31,484 bases of DNA from JBBRQP01 sp038226175 (GTDB taxonomy: Bacteria > Cyanobacteriota > Cyanobacteriia > Gloeobacterales > Anthocerotibacteraceae), in assembly GCA_038226175.1 (NCBI GenBank), contig JBBRQP010000031.1:1-31484 (forward strand). Direction: 5' to 3'. Below the pieces are notes generated by a model. It was not told where the DNA came from, did not search any database, and saw only the letters and a program-made list of their open reading frames with translations. Numbering within the stretch: the stretch's first letter is position 1; each line of letters begins with the position of its first letter. Position numbers and translations under genes: made by a program. Shown here in pieces: positions 16,375 to 23,673 of the stretch.

Positions 16375-16715
16375 AAGTTTATTAGGCTAGCCGTCAAGCG
16401 AAATAACTGAACCTGTTGGTTAACATCTTTGCTAATTAACCTAAGTGCCTCGTTAACCAACGAGAAACTAAGTGTATCGCTTATGCGGTAAAAGGCGATA
16501 TTGCCCTGATTGCGGCGTTGAACAATGTCTTGTTGCAGAAGAATATTCAAATGCTTGGAAACATTAGCCTGAGAGCATCCCAGCTTTTTCACAAGCCCGC
16601 CTACATTACATTCTCCGTCTTCGAGTAAATAGAGAATCTTCAAGCGCATGGGTTCGGAAAGAGCCTTAAAATAAATAGAGACGGATCTAAGGACTATATC
16701 GGAAGGGTCGGGCAT
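16368..16715 (-). CDS. ArsR/SmtB-family transcriptional regulator
   Basis: The protein has 115 residues with the winged helix-turn-helix of the ArsR family. KALSEPMRLKILYLLEDGE (about 17-35) is followed by the recognition segment LGCSQANVSKHLNILLQQD (46-64) and the wing QRRNQGNIAFYRI. ArsR proteins are dimeric repressors released by metals or by thiol/redox signals. The classical ELCVCDL metal site is absent. Two cysteines remain, Cys36 (GECNV) and Cys47, so sensing of a thiol or persulfide is possible but unproven. I chose ATG 16715 because homology begins there; the frame stays open to 16817. A palindrome between the start and a TATAAT-like box may be its own operator. It lies downstream of the sugar-oxidation unit. 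Confidence 0.82.
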   Translation of the reverse strand: MPDPSDIVLRSVSIYFKALSEPMRLKILYLLEDGECNVGGLVKKLGCSQANVSKHLNILLQQDIVQRRNQGNIAFYRISDTLSFSLVNEALRLISKDVNQQVQLFRLTASLINLK

Positions 16716-16721
16716 AAGGTA

Positions 16722-16748
16722 ACTCTGTAGAGTGTAAAAAATATTATA
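16722..16748 (-). promoter_or_regulatory. Candidate -10 box and operator palindrome of the ArsR gene
   Basis: Reading the minus strand, TATAAT lies at 16748-16743, followed by the 12-bp palindrome ACTCTGTAGAGT at 16733-16722, then the ATG at 16715. A palindrome between -10 box and start codon is a common position for ArsR autorepression. I could not place a well-spaced -35 box. Confidence 0.4.
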
Positions 16749-17023
16749 TAGCTGATGAGTTTCAATGTAATCAGTATTTATAGAAATGGATCTGGCCAGG
16801 ATCAAGTTTTGTATCATTTTTTTAATGAGATGACATATTTGTTAAGTTGATTCTCAATAGTTAAGAGGGTGTACTTTTTTGAGTTGGGTTATAGCCCAAG
16901 ACACTCAATATGATGACGGCTTCAGAGGATGCGATCGAGGCATTTTCAAAATTTATCAGGACACTGCCCGTCCCATTTAACCAACCAACGGTAGAAAATT
17001 TGAATTGCCTAGCCAATAATAGG
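16749..17023. other. Intergenic stretch between the SDR gene and the ArsR gene
   Basis: About 275 bp. It probably holds the upstream part of the ArsR promoter and the end of the transcript from the sugar-oxidation unit. No clear terminator hairpin with a T run, RNA gene or mobile-element signature is visible. The short minus-strand frame that runs through it (17058 to 16861) has no recognisable motif. Confidence 0.4.
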
Positions 17024-17791
17024 CTACTGTTCCTGGTAATTCCAGAGCAGTCCACCATCTACAAAAAGCGTGGTTCCGGTAATATAGCTAGCATCGGCTG
17101 AGGCCATGAATACCGCTGCTGCTGCCACATCAGCCGTAGTCCCGAGGCGTTTGAGGGGAATATTAGCAAGTAACGCATTCAACTGCATCGGATCGTTAAG
17201 TAGCTTGGCATTGATAGGGGTCGCAATCGCACCAGGCGCAACCGAGTTGATCGTGATGCCAAAAGGCGCAAGTTCTACGGCTAGATTACGGGTCATCATT
17301 TTGATGCCGCCTTTACTGGCACAATAAGCCGTGAAATGGGGAAAGGGCAACTCCTCATGCACCGAACTGATATTGACAATCGTACCAGGACGCTTAGTTG
17401 CGATCAGATGGCGGACAAAGGCTTGGGTCACAAAAAAGCTACCCTTTAAGTTGACATCCATGACAGCGTCATAATCGGCCTCGGTCACATCCCAAAAATC
17501 AGCCCGTTTTTCTAAACCAGCATTATTAACCAAAATATCAATATTGCCCAGAGCAGCAATGCCTTGATCCACTAAGCGTTGAATGTCATTAATCTGGCTG
17601 AGATCAGCTTGGATAATACAGCCTTTGCGTCCAGCTGCTTGTACGCCAGCTAAGGTAATCTCGGCATCTTGGGGATGACTGCGGTAATCAATCACGACAT
17701 CTGCGCCTTCTTGGGCAAAACGAATCGCAATCGCCTGACCAATGCCTTGGCTGCTCCCGGTAACTAACGCAACTTTGCCTGCTAATTTCAT
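17024..17791 (-). CDS. SDR family oxidoreductase, glucose 1-dehydrogenase-like
   Basis: The 255-residue short-chain dehydrogenase has the cofactor motif TGSSQGIG (11-18), NNAG (89-92), Ser143 and the Y156-x3-K160 catalytic pair. ISSVHEELPFPHFTAYCASK and the later GAIATPINAK are close to the equivalent blocks of Bacillus glucose 1-dehydrogenase (EC 1.1.1.47). That enzyme oxidises beta-glucose to gluconolactone with NAD(P)+. The substrate here is inferred from that likeness and the neighbouring glucosidase. The ATG at 17791 has AAAGGAG 8 nt upstream; a TTG one codon earlier is less likely. It is the last gene of the four-gene unit, 17 bp after the GMC gene. Confidence 0.88.
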   Translation of the reverse strand: MKLAGKVALVTGSSQGIGQAIAIRFAQEGADVVIDYRSHPQDAEITLAGVQAAGRKGCIIQADLSQINDIQRLVDQGIAALGNIDILVNNAGLEKRADFWDVTEADYDAVMDVNLKGSFFVTQAFVRHLIATKRPGTIVNISSVHEELPFPHFTAYCASKGGIKMMTRNLAVELAPFGITINSVAPGAIATPINAKLLNDPMQLNALLANIPLKRLGTTADVAAAAVFMASADASYITGTTLFVDGGLLWNYQEQ

Positions 17792-17808
17792 CAATGCGTC
17801 TCCTTTAG

Positions 17809-19371
17809 TTAAGTTAGGCGTGTTAGAAGATGATCACCAACCCGTAGGGCATTGGCAACAATGGTCAAGGTCGGATTAACAGCGGCACTTGATGGAAAAA
17901 AACTGCCATCTACCACATACAGATTATCAAGCTCATGGGTACGACAGTTAATATCCAAAACTGATGTAGCCGGGTCAGTACCAAAACGGCAGGTGCCACA
18001 CTGGTGACCCACAGCTTGTAATGGGATCAAGGTACGCGGATAAATGCCAAAGGGGATCACCTGTTCGGCTTTATCTACGGCTTTTAAGATCTCAATCCAG
18101 CGACCCACTAATTCGTTTCGGGCTTTGGTATTGTTGGGGGTGTAGTCAACTTGCAACTTACCCTGTACCCAATGCACCCGATTAGCCCGATCAGGTAGGT
18201 CTTCGGTTTGCGTCCACCAGCCTGTAGTATGTTGGGCAATCTCTGCGAGCGCAATCCCTGGTGCCAGTTTGACCAAGGGTGCCAATAGCGGCGGCGCTTC
18301 GGCAGGGAGCATATCCCTGAGGACATTACCTGTATTTTGTACCAAGCCCAGCGGATAAGGAAAGTCTGGAGCTTGCCAATAAAAATCACTGATAGCAATC
18401 GTCTTTTGATAGTTGTCAGGATTGGGCGTGGGTGTTAACGCCACCAGAGCTGCCGTTAAATGTTTCATAAAGTTACGACCCACGAGGTCTGAACTATTCG
18501 CCAGCCCCTGCGGATGTTGGTCGTTAGCAGATTTGAGTAATAGAGCCGCTGAATTAATCGCCCCACAGGCGACCACGACGATATCACCGCTGTAGGTGGT
18601 TATGCCCTCAGCTTCTAGAACTTCGACGGCACTCACTTCGCGTCCTGAAGGACGCGTGAGCAGACGCAGGACTTGCGCTTCCACTTTTAAGGTGACATTG
18701 GCATAGGTCAGAGCATGGCGCACGCCATCGATCTCGCTATCGGCTTTGGCCTGCACCAAACAGGGAAAACCATCACAGGTATCACAGCGAATACAGCTAC
18801 TCAGCGCGCGGTCTGCTTCATTGAGCTTGATGCCCAAGGGCAGATGGAATGGATGTAAGCCCTGCTTAGTTAGGCCATCAGCGATCTGTTGCATCCGGGG
18901 TTCGTGACTGACAGCAGGATACTTGTAAGGCGTGGTAGTTAGTGGTTCGGTAGGGTCTTCGCCTCGGTTGCCATGCACATGATACAGGGTTTCGGCTTGG
19001 TCATAGTAAGGTGCAAAATCTGCGTAGGTCAAAGGCCAAGCTGGGGAAATGCCGCCTTCATGGATCACGGTTTCAAAGTCTCTTTCGCGTAGACGTAACA
19101 GCGCGGCTCCATAGACTTTGGTATTACCACCGACCCAGTAACCCGTCTGCGGACGAAAAGCCTGATGTTCTTTATCTTGCCATTGCTCAGTGGTGTGGTA
19201 GCGTTCATTTTGATAGACTTCTTTGGCATTCCAATTAGCTTTTTCGCGGGGCAGATACGATCCGCGCTCCAGAATTAGAATGCGTTTACCACTCGGGGCT
19301 AATCGGTAAGCCAGGGTGCCGCCCCCCGCCCCGGTGCCAATAATGATCACATCATAATGCTCAGTTGCCAT
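17809..19371 (-). CDS. GMC-family FAD-dependent oxidoreductase
   Basis: The 520-residue flavoprotein has the FAD-binding motif VIIIGTGAGGGTLAYRL (GxGxxG at 12-17), YWVGGNTKVYGAALLRLRERDF (78-99), and the C-terminal GMC active site with His456 (GHQCGTCRFG) and Asn499 (AVNPTLTIVANAL). These enzymes oxidise alcohols or the anomeric carbon of sugars. Four cysteines at 193, 196, 199 and 204 (CIRCDTCDGFPC) sit between the FAD and substrate parts, where FAD-glucose dehydrogenases carry an Fe-S cluster, although with other spacing. No signal peptide is seen. The gene overlaps the aquaporin gene by 11 bp, and its GGGAGG ribosome binding site lies within that gene. A sugar substrate is inferred from the neighbours. 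Confidence 0.88.
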   Translation of the reverse strand: MATEHYDVIIIGTGAGGGTLAYRLAPSGKRILILERGSYLPREKANWNAKEVYQNERYHTTEQWQDKEHQAFRPQTGYWVGGNTKVYGAALLRLRERDFETVIHEGGISPAWPLTYADFAPYYDQAETLYHVHGNRGEDPTEPLTTTPYKYPAVSHEPRMQQIADGLTKQGLHPFHLPLGIKLNEADRALSSCIRCDTCDGFPCLVQAKADSEIDGVRHALTYANVTLKVEAQVLRLLTRPSGREVSAVEVLEAEGITTYSGDIVVVACGAINSAALLLKSANDQHPQGLANSSDLVGRNFMKHLTAALVALTPTPNPDNYQKTIAISDFYWQAPDFPYPLGLVQNTGNVLRDMLPAEAPPLLAPLVKLAPGIALAEIAQHTTGWWTQTEDLPDRANRVHWVQGKLQVDYTPNNTKARNELVGRWIEILKAVDKAEQVIPFGIYPRTLIPLQAVGHQCGTCRFGTDPATSVLDINCRTHELDNLYVVDGSFFPSSAAVNPTLTIVANALRVGDHLLTRLT

Positions 19372-20182
19372 AATAATCCTCCCGGTGGAATGGGTTATGG
19401 AGCTGTTCGTGCAGGTGCCGATAATTGCAGTAAAAAAGGCAGGGCTGGTCTAGATGCCCATGCTGCAATTTGCCACAGTACACCCGCTCGCGTCCTCGCG
19501 CTCGCACATAGATTTCGGCAGCAAGTAGCATCCCCACTAAGGGCGCACTCACGTAAACCCAAAACGCAGTCCACACACCAGCCGGTAAAGCCGAAGCCAA
19601 ACTGCGAGCCGGGTTCATACCAAAACCAGAAAGTGGGGCTTCGATTACAACATGAAGGCAAACGAGACAGCCTGCCAATATACCCGTGTAGGGATGCCAA
19701 CGGGCATGATTGCTGCTCCACAACACCGTACTCATCAGACCGAGTGCAATGATCACCTCACTCACAAAAGCTACCCCCACGCCCCAACTACCCGGCACGG
19801 TCACGATGTAGCGCACTGGAGGCATAGTGAATAAATTGCCCAAGACTAGGGCAGTTAACAACACGCCACCGAGCCCCCCCAGCAGCTGAGCCACAACATA
19901 GCCCAGACTATCGATCGGCGCCATCTTGCCTAATCGCAAAAAAGTTAGGGTCACTGCTGGGTTGAGATGTGCCCCAGACTGCTTACCCCAGGGTGAATAG
20001 GTAATTGCCATCGCTGTCAGACCCATCATGACCCCAATTAATCCGCGTGCCAGCCCAGGATCAGCGATATAAAATCGAGAACCCGGAGCCGCAAATAGCG
20101 TCGTAAAAGTTCCAGCACTCACCATAAAGGTTCCTAGTCCCCAGGCTTCGAGCAGATACTCAGGCCAATGTCGTCTGGTCAT
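19361..20182 (-). CDS. MIP-family channel (aquaporin) with a Cys/His-rich tail
   Basis: The 273-residue membrane protein has both channel signatures, SGAHLNPAVT (NPA 74-76) and GFGMNPARS (NPA 190-192), and about six helices. The residue after NPAR is Ser, as in water channels, whereas glycerol facilitators have Asp. After the last helix (about 207-227) comes a cytosolic tail with Cys236, His241, His243, Cys248, Cys252, His256, His258, His262 and His266. That arrangement could bind metal and is absent from E. coli AqpZ and GlpF. Its ATG overlaps the stop of the GH63 gene as ATGA and its end overlaps the GMC gene, so the channel is made together with both enzymes. Water transport is likely; small polyols are possible. 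Confidence 0.9.
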   Translation of the reverse strand: MTRRHWPEYLLEAWGLGTFMVSAGTFTTLFAAPGSRFYIADPGLARGLIGVMMGLTAMAITYSPWGKQSGAHLNPAVTLTFLRLGKMAPIDSLGYVVAQLLGGLGGVLLTALVLGNLFTMPPVRYIVTVPGSWGVGVAFVSEVIIALGLMSTVLWSSNHARWHPYTGILAGCLVCLHVVIEAPLSGFGMNPARSLASALPAGVWTAFWVYVSAPLVGMLLAAEIYVRARGRERVYCGKLQHGHLDQPCLFYCNYRHLHEQLHNPFHREDYYGN

Positions 20183-22851
20183 GTCTCTTCGCTCCAGCGG
20201 ATCAAATTCACCACCAAAGCCGTCCAGCCAGTTTGGTGACTAGCGCCTAAGCCTGCGCCATTATCACCATGGAAATATTCATGAAACATAAACAGGTCAC
20301 GCCAATGCGGATCAGTTTGAAATTTTTCAATACCGCCATATACAGGACGATGCTCCTTTTCATCACGCAAAAAGATACTAACCAGCCGTTGTGCTAATGC
20401 CTTGGCAACTTGCTTGAGTGTAAATAGATGACCTGAGCCTGTGGGAAACTCGACGGTAAAATCATCCCCAAAATAAGTGTAATATTGACGTAAAGACTCA
20501 ATAAGTAAATAGTTCATCGGAAACCAAACCGGGCCACGCCAATTAGAGTTACCGCCAAACATTGCATTATGAGACTCGGCAGGCCAATAATCAACCCGAA
20601 ACTCTTGACCGTCTACCCGAAAAATACAGGGCGTTTGCTCATGAATTTTTGAGACTGAGCGGATACCATGGGGACTCAGAAATTCTAATTCTGAGAATAA
20701 ATATTGGAGGATGCGTCGCAATTGACCGGGAGTGACCAAACTCAAGAGGCGTTGCTGATCTGAGCCTGGAGTTTTGAGACAGGCTACATATTGGGTTAGG
20801 TCTTGGCGATTATTAATAAACCAATCCATGCGCCGTTTGAAACTTGGAAATCTTTCGAGAAATAATGCAGGCATCAACTCAATTGCAAAGAGGGGAGCCA
20901 GACCCACCATAGAACGGGCTTTGATCGGTAATCTGCGCTCATCGGGCAACTTTAATACATCATAAAAGAAGCCATCATCACTGTCCCACAGCCCCCCTTC
21001 AAGACCCGAGGTATTCATGGCTGTGGCAATACGCAAAAAATGTTCAAAAAACTTGCTAGCAATATCGGCATAATCTGAGTTTTCCTCAAGAGCCAACTCT
21101 ATGGCAATTGCTAACATATTGAGGGCATACATCGCCATCCAGCTAGTACCATCTGCTTGGTAGATATAACCCCCCGTTGGCAAGACAGCACTACGGTCAA
21201 ATACCCCAATATTATCCATCCCCAAAAAGCCGCCCTGAAAAACATTATTACCTTCGATATCTTGACGGTTGACCCACCACGTAAAGTTAATCAAGAGCTT
21301 CTGAAAGGTTTGCTCCAAAAACTGTAGATCCCCCTTACCCGTCATCTGGCGTTCATACTTATAAATGCGCCATGCTGCCCAGGCATGAACTGGCGGATTA
21401 ACATCACTAAAATTCCACTCGTAGGCCGGGAGCTGACCATTGGGATGCATGTACCATTCCCGCGTCATGCGATCAAGTTGATGCTTGGCAAAGTCTAGGT
21501 CAAGATGGGCAAACACTAGGCTATGAAACGCTAAATCCCAGGCACAATAATAGGGATATTCCCATTTATCTGGCATCGAGAGAATATCATCATTAAAAAT
21601 ATGCAGCCAATTTTTATTGCGACCATGCTTACGCTCAGGCGGCGGCAATAGCTCATTACAATCACCCTTGAGCCAGTCTTCGATGACAAAATAATAAAAC
21701 TGTTTAGTCCATAACAACCCGGCTAAAGCCTGACGCTGTAGTGCTTTAAGCTCCGTCGTAGGCAACGAGTTGTTTAACTTATCATAAAATAAGTCTGCTT
21801 CTAGTCGTCGTTGCTCAAAAACTGTAGTGAATTCACTCCCAAAAGGATCAGGCAAGTCTGGTAAATCACAAAGGCGCAAATAAATAGTCTGACTGGCAGC
21901 AGTAGGGATCAATATCTGATAGTGAGCCGCACATTTTGTGCCTACTAAGCTCGGATTAATGGCTTCGAGATGACCATGTACTACATATTCATGGATACCA
22001 TCTTTGACATAGGGGGAGCTATTTTGCTGATGAAACAAGCGCAAGGTATTAGTTTGATTTTCCGTAAAAAGTAGCGGTGTGGGGCTGTCAAGATCGGCAC
22101 AGTAGAGCCAGCGTTTACCGAGGGTGGCATGATCAGCTTCAATTAGTCCAAAATTACTTTTTGAGAGGATAGCTTTGAGTTCAGGTTTTTCTTCTTGCTG
22201 ATGCCAAGACCAAGTATTACGGAACCAAAGCGTTGGTAGCAGATGCAGTAATTGCGTTTCGGGGCCATGGTTGGTGGCAGTAATTTTGATCAAGATGTCT
22301 TCGGGGGTATGTTTGGCATATTCGATGACCACATCACAATAACGGTCATCATCAAAAATTCCCGTATCCAGTAACTCATACTCCATATCCCAGCGATTAC
22401 GGCGCTGATTTTCATCGACTAATTGTTGATAAGGGAAAGCTTGATGAGGGTATTTATAGAGACATTTCATATAGCTATGGGTCGGCGTATTATCTAGATA
22501 AAAGTAATATTCTTTGACATCTTCACTGTGATTACCTTCGAGCCCTGAGAGACCAAAATAACGCTCCTTGAGAATGGGGTCGGTGCCATTCCATAGAGCC
22601 AAGGCAAAACATAACCGCTGATGATTATCCGATATACCCGCAATGCCATCTTCACCCCAGCGATAGGCGCGCGAGCGTGCTTGGTCATGGGGGAAATAAC
22701 GCCACGCATCCCCTGTGGCACTATAGTCTTCGCGCACAGTTCCCCACTGCCGCTCACTCAGATAAGGCCCCCAGCGTCGCCAATACGCAGTCCGCTCACG
22801 GTCTTCGGCTAGTCTAATTTCTTCTTGGGTCACGGCGGGTTCCATCAACAA
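20179..22851 (-). CDS. GH63-type glucosidase (MGH1-like glycoside hydrolase)
   Basis: The 890-residue protein begins with the conserved stretch EEIRLAEDRERTAYWRRWGP and then LSERQWGTVREDYSATGDAW. It ends with the (alpha/alpha)6-barrel segments YYCAWDLAFHSLVFAHLDL, PPVHAWAAWRIYKYE and GNSNWRGPVWFPMNYLLIE. This family of long cytosolic glucosidases is common in cyanobacteria and is related to GH63 and to mannosyl/glucosylglycerate hydrolases. The natural substrate is not established. I keep the TTG start at 22851 because AGGAG lies 9 nt upstream; ATG 22845 is the alternative. It is the first gene of the unit and its stop overlaps the aquaporin ATG. A glucoside osmolyte is an attractive but inferred substrate. 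Confidence 0.87.
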   Translation of the reverse strand: MLMEPAVTQEEIRLAEDRERTAYWRRWGPYLSERQWGTVREDYSATGDAWRYFPHDQARSRAYRWGEDGIAGISDNHQRLCFALALWNGTDPILKERYFGLSGLEGNHSEDVKEYYFYLDNTPTHSYMKCLYKYPHQAFPYQQLVDENQRRNRWDMEYELLDTGIFDDDRYCDVVIEYAKHTPEDILIKITATNHGPETQLLHLLPTLWFRNTWSWHQQEEKPELKAILSKSNFGLIEADHATLGKRWLYCADLDSPTPLLFTENQTNTLRLFHQQNSSPYVKDGIHEYVVHGHLEAINPSLVGTKCAAHYQILIPTAASQTIYLRLCDLPDLPDPFGSEFTTVFEQRRLEADLFYDKLNNSLPTTELKALQRQALAGLLWTKQFYYFVIEDWLKGDCNELLPPPERKHGRNKNWLHIFNDDILSMPDKWEYPYYCAWDLAFHSLVFAHLDLDFAKHQLDRMTREWYMHPNGQLPAYEWNFSDVNPPVHAWAAWRIYKYERQMTGKGDLQFLEQTFQKLLINFTWWVNRQDIEGNNVFQGGFLGMDNIGVFDRSAVLPTGGYIYQADGTSWMAMYALNMLAIAIELALEENSDYADIASKFFEHFLRIATAMNTSGLEGGLWDSDDGFFYDVLKLPDERRLPIKARSMVGLAPLFAIELMPALFLERFPSFKRRMDWFINNRQDLTQYVACLKTPGSDQQRLLSLVTPGQLRRILQYLFSELEFLSPHGIRSVSKIHEQTPCIFRVDGQEFRVDYWPAESHNAMFGGNSNWRGPVWFPMNYLLIESLRQYYTYFGDDFTVEFPTGSGHLFTLKQVAKALAQRLVSIFLRDEKEHRPVYGGIEKFQTDPHWRDLFMFHEYFHGDNGAGLGASHQTGWTALVVNLIRWSEET

Positions 22852-22986
22852 GTATGGGCTCTCCTAGTCTAAGTTACGTCTCTTAGACAAAGCTGGGCTA
22901 AAGCTCAGTTAGCATACTTCTCTGTCCTTAGGCATAGTCTAAGTTTTGAGCACCTCATTATGATGACGGTGACCTAGAGATATACA
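22852..22986. promoter_or_regulatory. Divergent promoter region with an inverted repeat and an extra half-site
   Basis: The region separates the GH63 unit (minus) and the VIT1/P-type ATPase unit (plus). GTCTAAG at 22867-22873 and CTTAGAC at 22882-22888 form a 7-bp inverted repeat with an 8-bp spacer, 16-37 bp upstream of the GH63 start. The 11-mer TAGTCTAAGTT occurs at 22865-22875 and again at 22935-22945. A regulator binding both could control the two units together. Core promoter boxes were not assigned. Confidence 0.5.
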
Positions 22987-23667
22987 TTGATAGATTTCAA
23001 AATTGATGGGAAAACGATTTCTGACGTTATTATCGGCATGTCCGATGGCTTGACCGTACCTTTTGCACTAGCAGCAGGTTTGGCGGCTCTAGGTCAAAGT
23101 CATGTGATATTAATTGGCGGCTTAGCCGAGTTAGCCGCTGGCGGTATTTCCATGGGTCTAGGTGGTTATCTGGCGGCCAAAAGTGAGTGGGATCTCTATG
23201 ACACTCAGCTTCAGAGTGAGCAACAGTCAATTCGGATGTGTCCCAAGGCAGAGGTAGAAGAAGTGCGTCAGATTTTGGCAGCCTACGGACTACAGCAAGC
23301 AGTCCTCGAAGGCGCTGTCAGCGGCTTGGTCTCAAACCGAGAAGGCTGGGCTCGCTTCATGATGAGAGAAGAGCTTGGACTAGAGTTACCTTCTACTCAC
23401 CAAGCTCTTAAAACCGCTTTATTGATAGGTGGGTCATATATTCTCGGTGGCATGGTGCCCCTTTTACCCTATGCTCTAGGCTTGCCGATTACCACTGCTT
23501 TTTATGGCAGTATCGGTGTTACCTCTTTGGCCTTACTGGTCTTCGGAGCTATAAAAGGCAAATTTACGGGTGTGTCCCTCCTAAGAAGTGCTTTAGAAAC
23601 TTTTGTGGTTGGTAGTATTGCAGCGGCAGCGGCCTATGCTTTAGCTCGCTTGCTCACAGGACACTAA
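22987..23667 (+). CDS. VIT1/CCC1-family Fe2+/Mn2+ transporter
   Basis: The 226-residue membrane protein has the family start VIIGMSDGLTVPFALAAGLA (14-33) and the TM2 block AELAAGGISMGLGGYLAAKS. It also has the Glu-rich cytosolic segment around 90-130 (including SNREGWARFMMREELGLELP) and three C-terminal helices. In plant VIT1 the carboxylates of that segment bind metal. Relatives export or sequester Fe2+ or Mn2+ by proton antiport. The start is a TTG at 22987; the first internal Met (residue 18) would remove the first part of the transport fold. A P3-type ATPase gene follows 6 bp downstream, pointing to a joint job in divalent cation homeostasis. Confidence 0.87.
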   Translation: MIDFKIDGKTISDVIIGMSDGLTVPFALAAGLAALGQSHVILIGGLAELAAGGISMGLGGYLAAKSEWDLYDTQLQSEQQSIRMCPKAEVEEVRQILAAYGLQQAVLEGAVSGLVSNREGWARFMMREELGLELPSTHQALKTALLIGGSYILGGMVPLLPYALGLPITTAFYGSIGVTSLALLVFGAIKGKFTGVSLLRSALETFVVGSIAAAAAYALARLLTGH

Positions 23668-23673
23668 ACAATC

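Noticed and set aside
16861..17058. 65-codon minus-strand frame upstream of ArsR
   Set aside because: It begins inside the SDR 3' end, has no clear ribosome binding site and no family resemblance.
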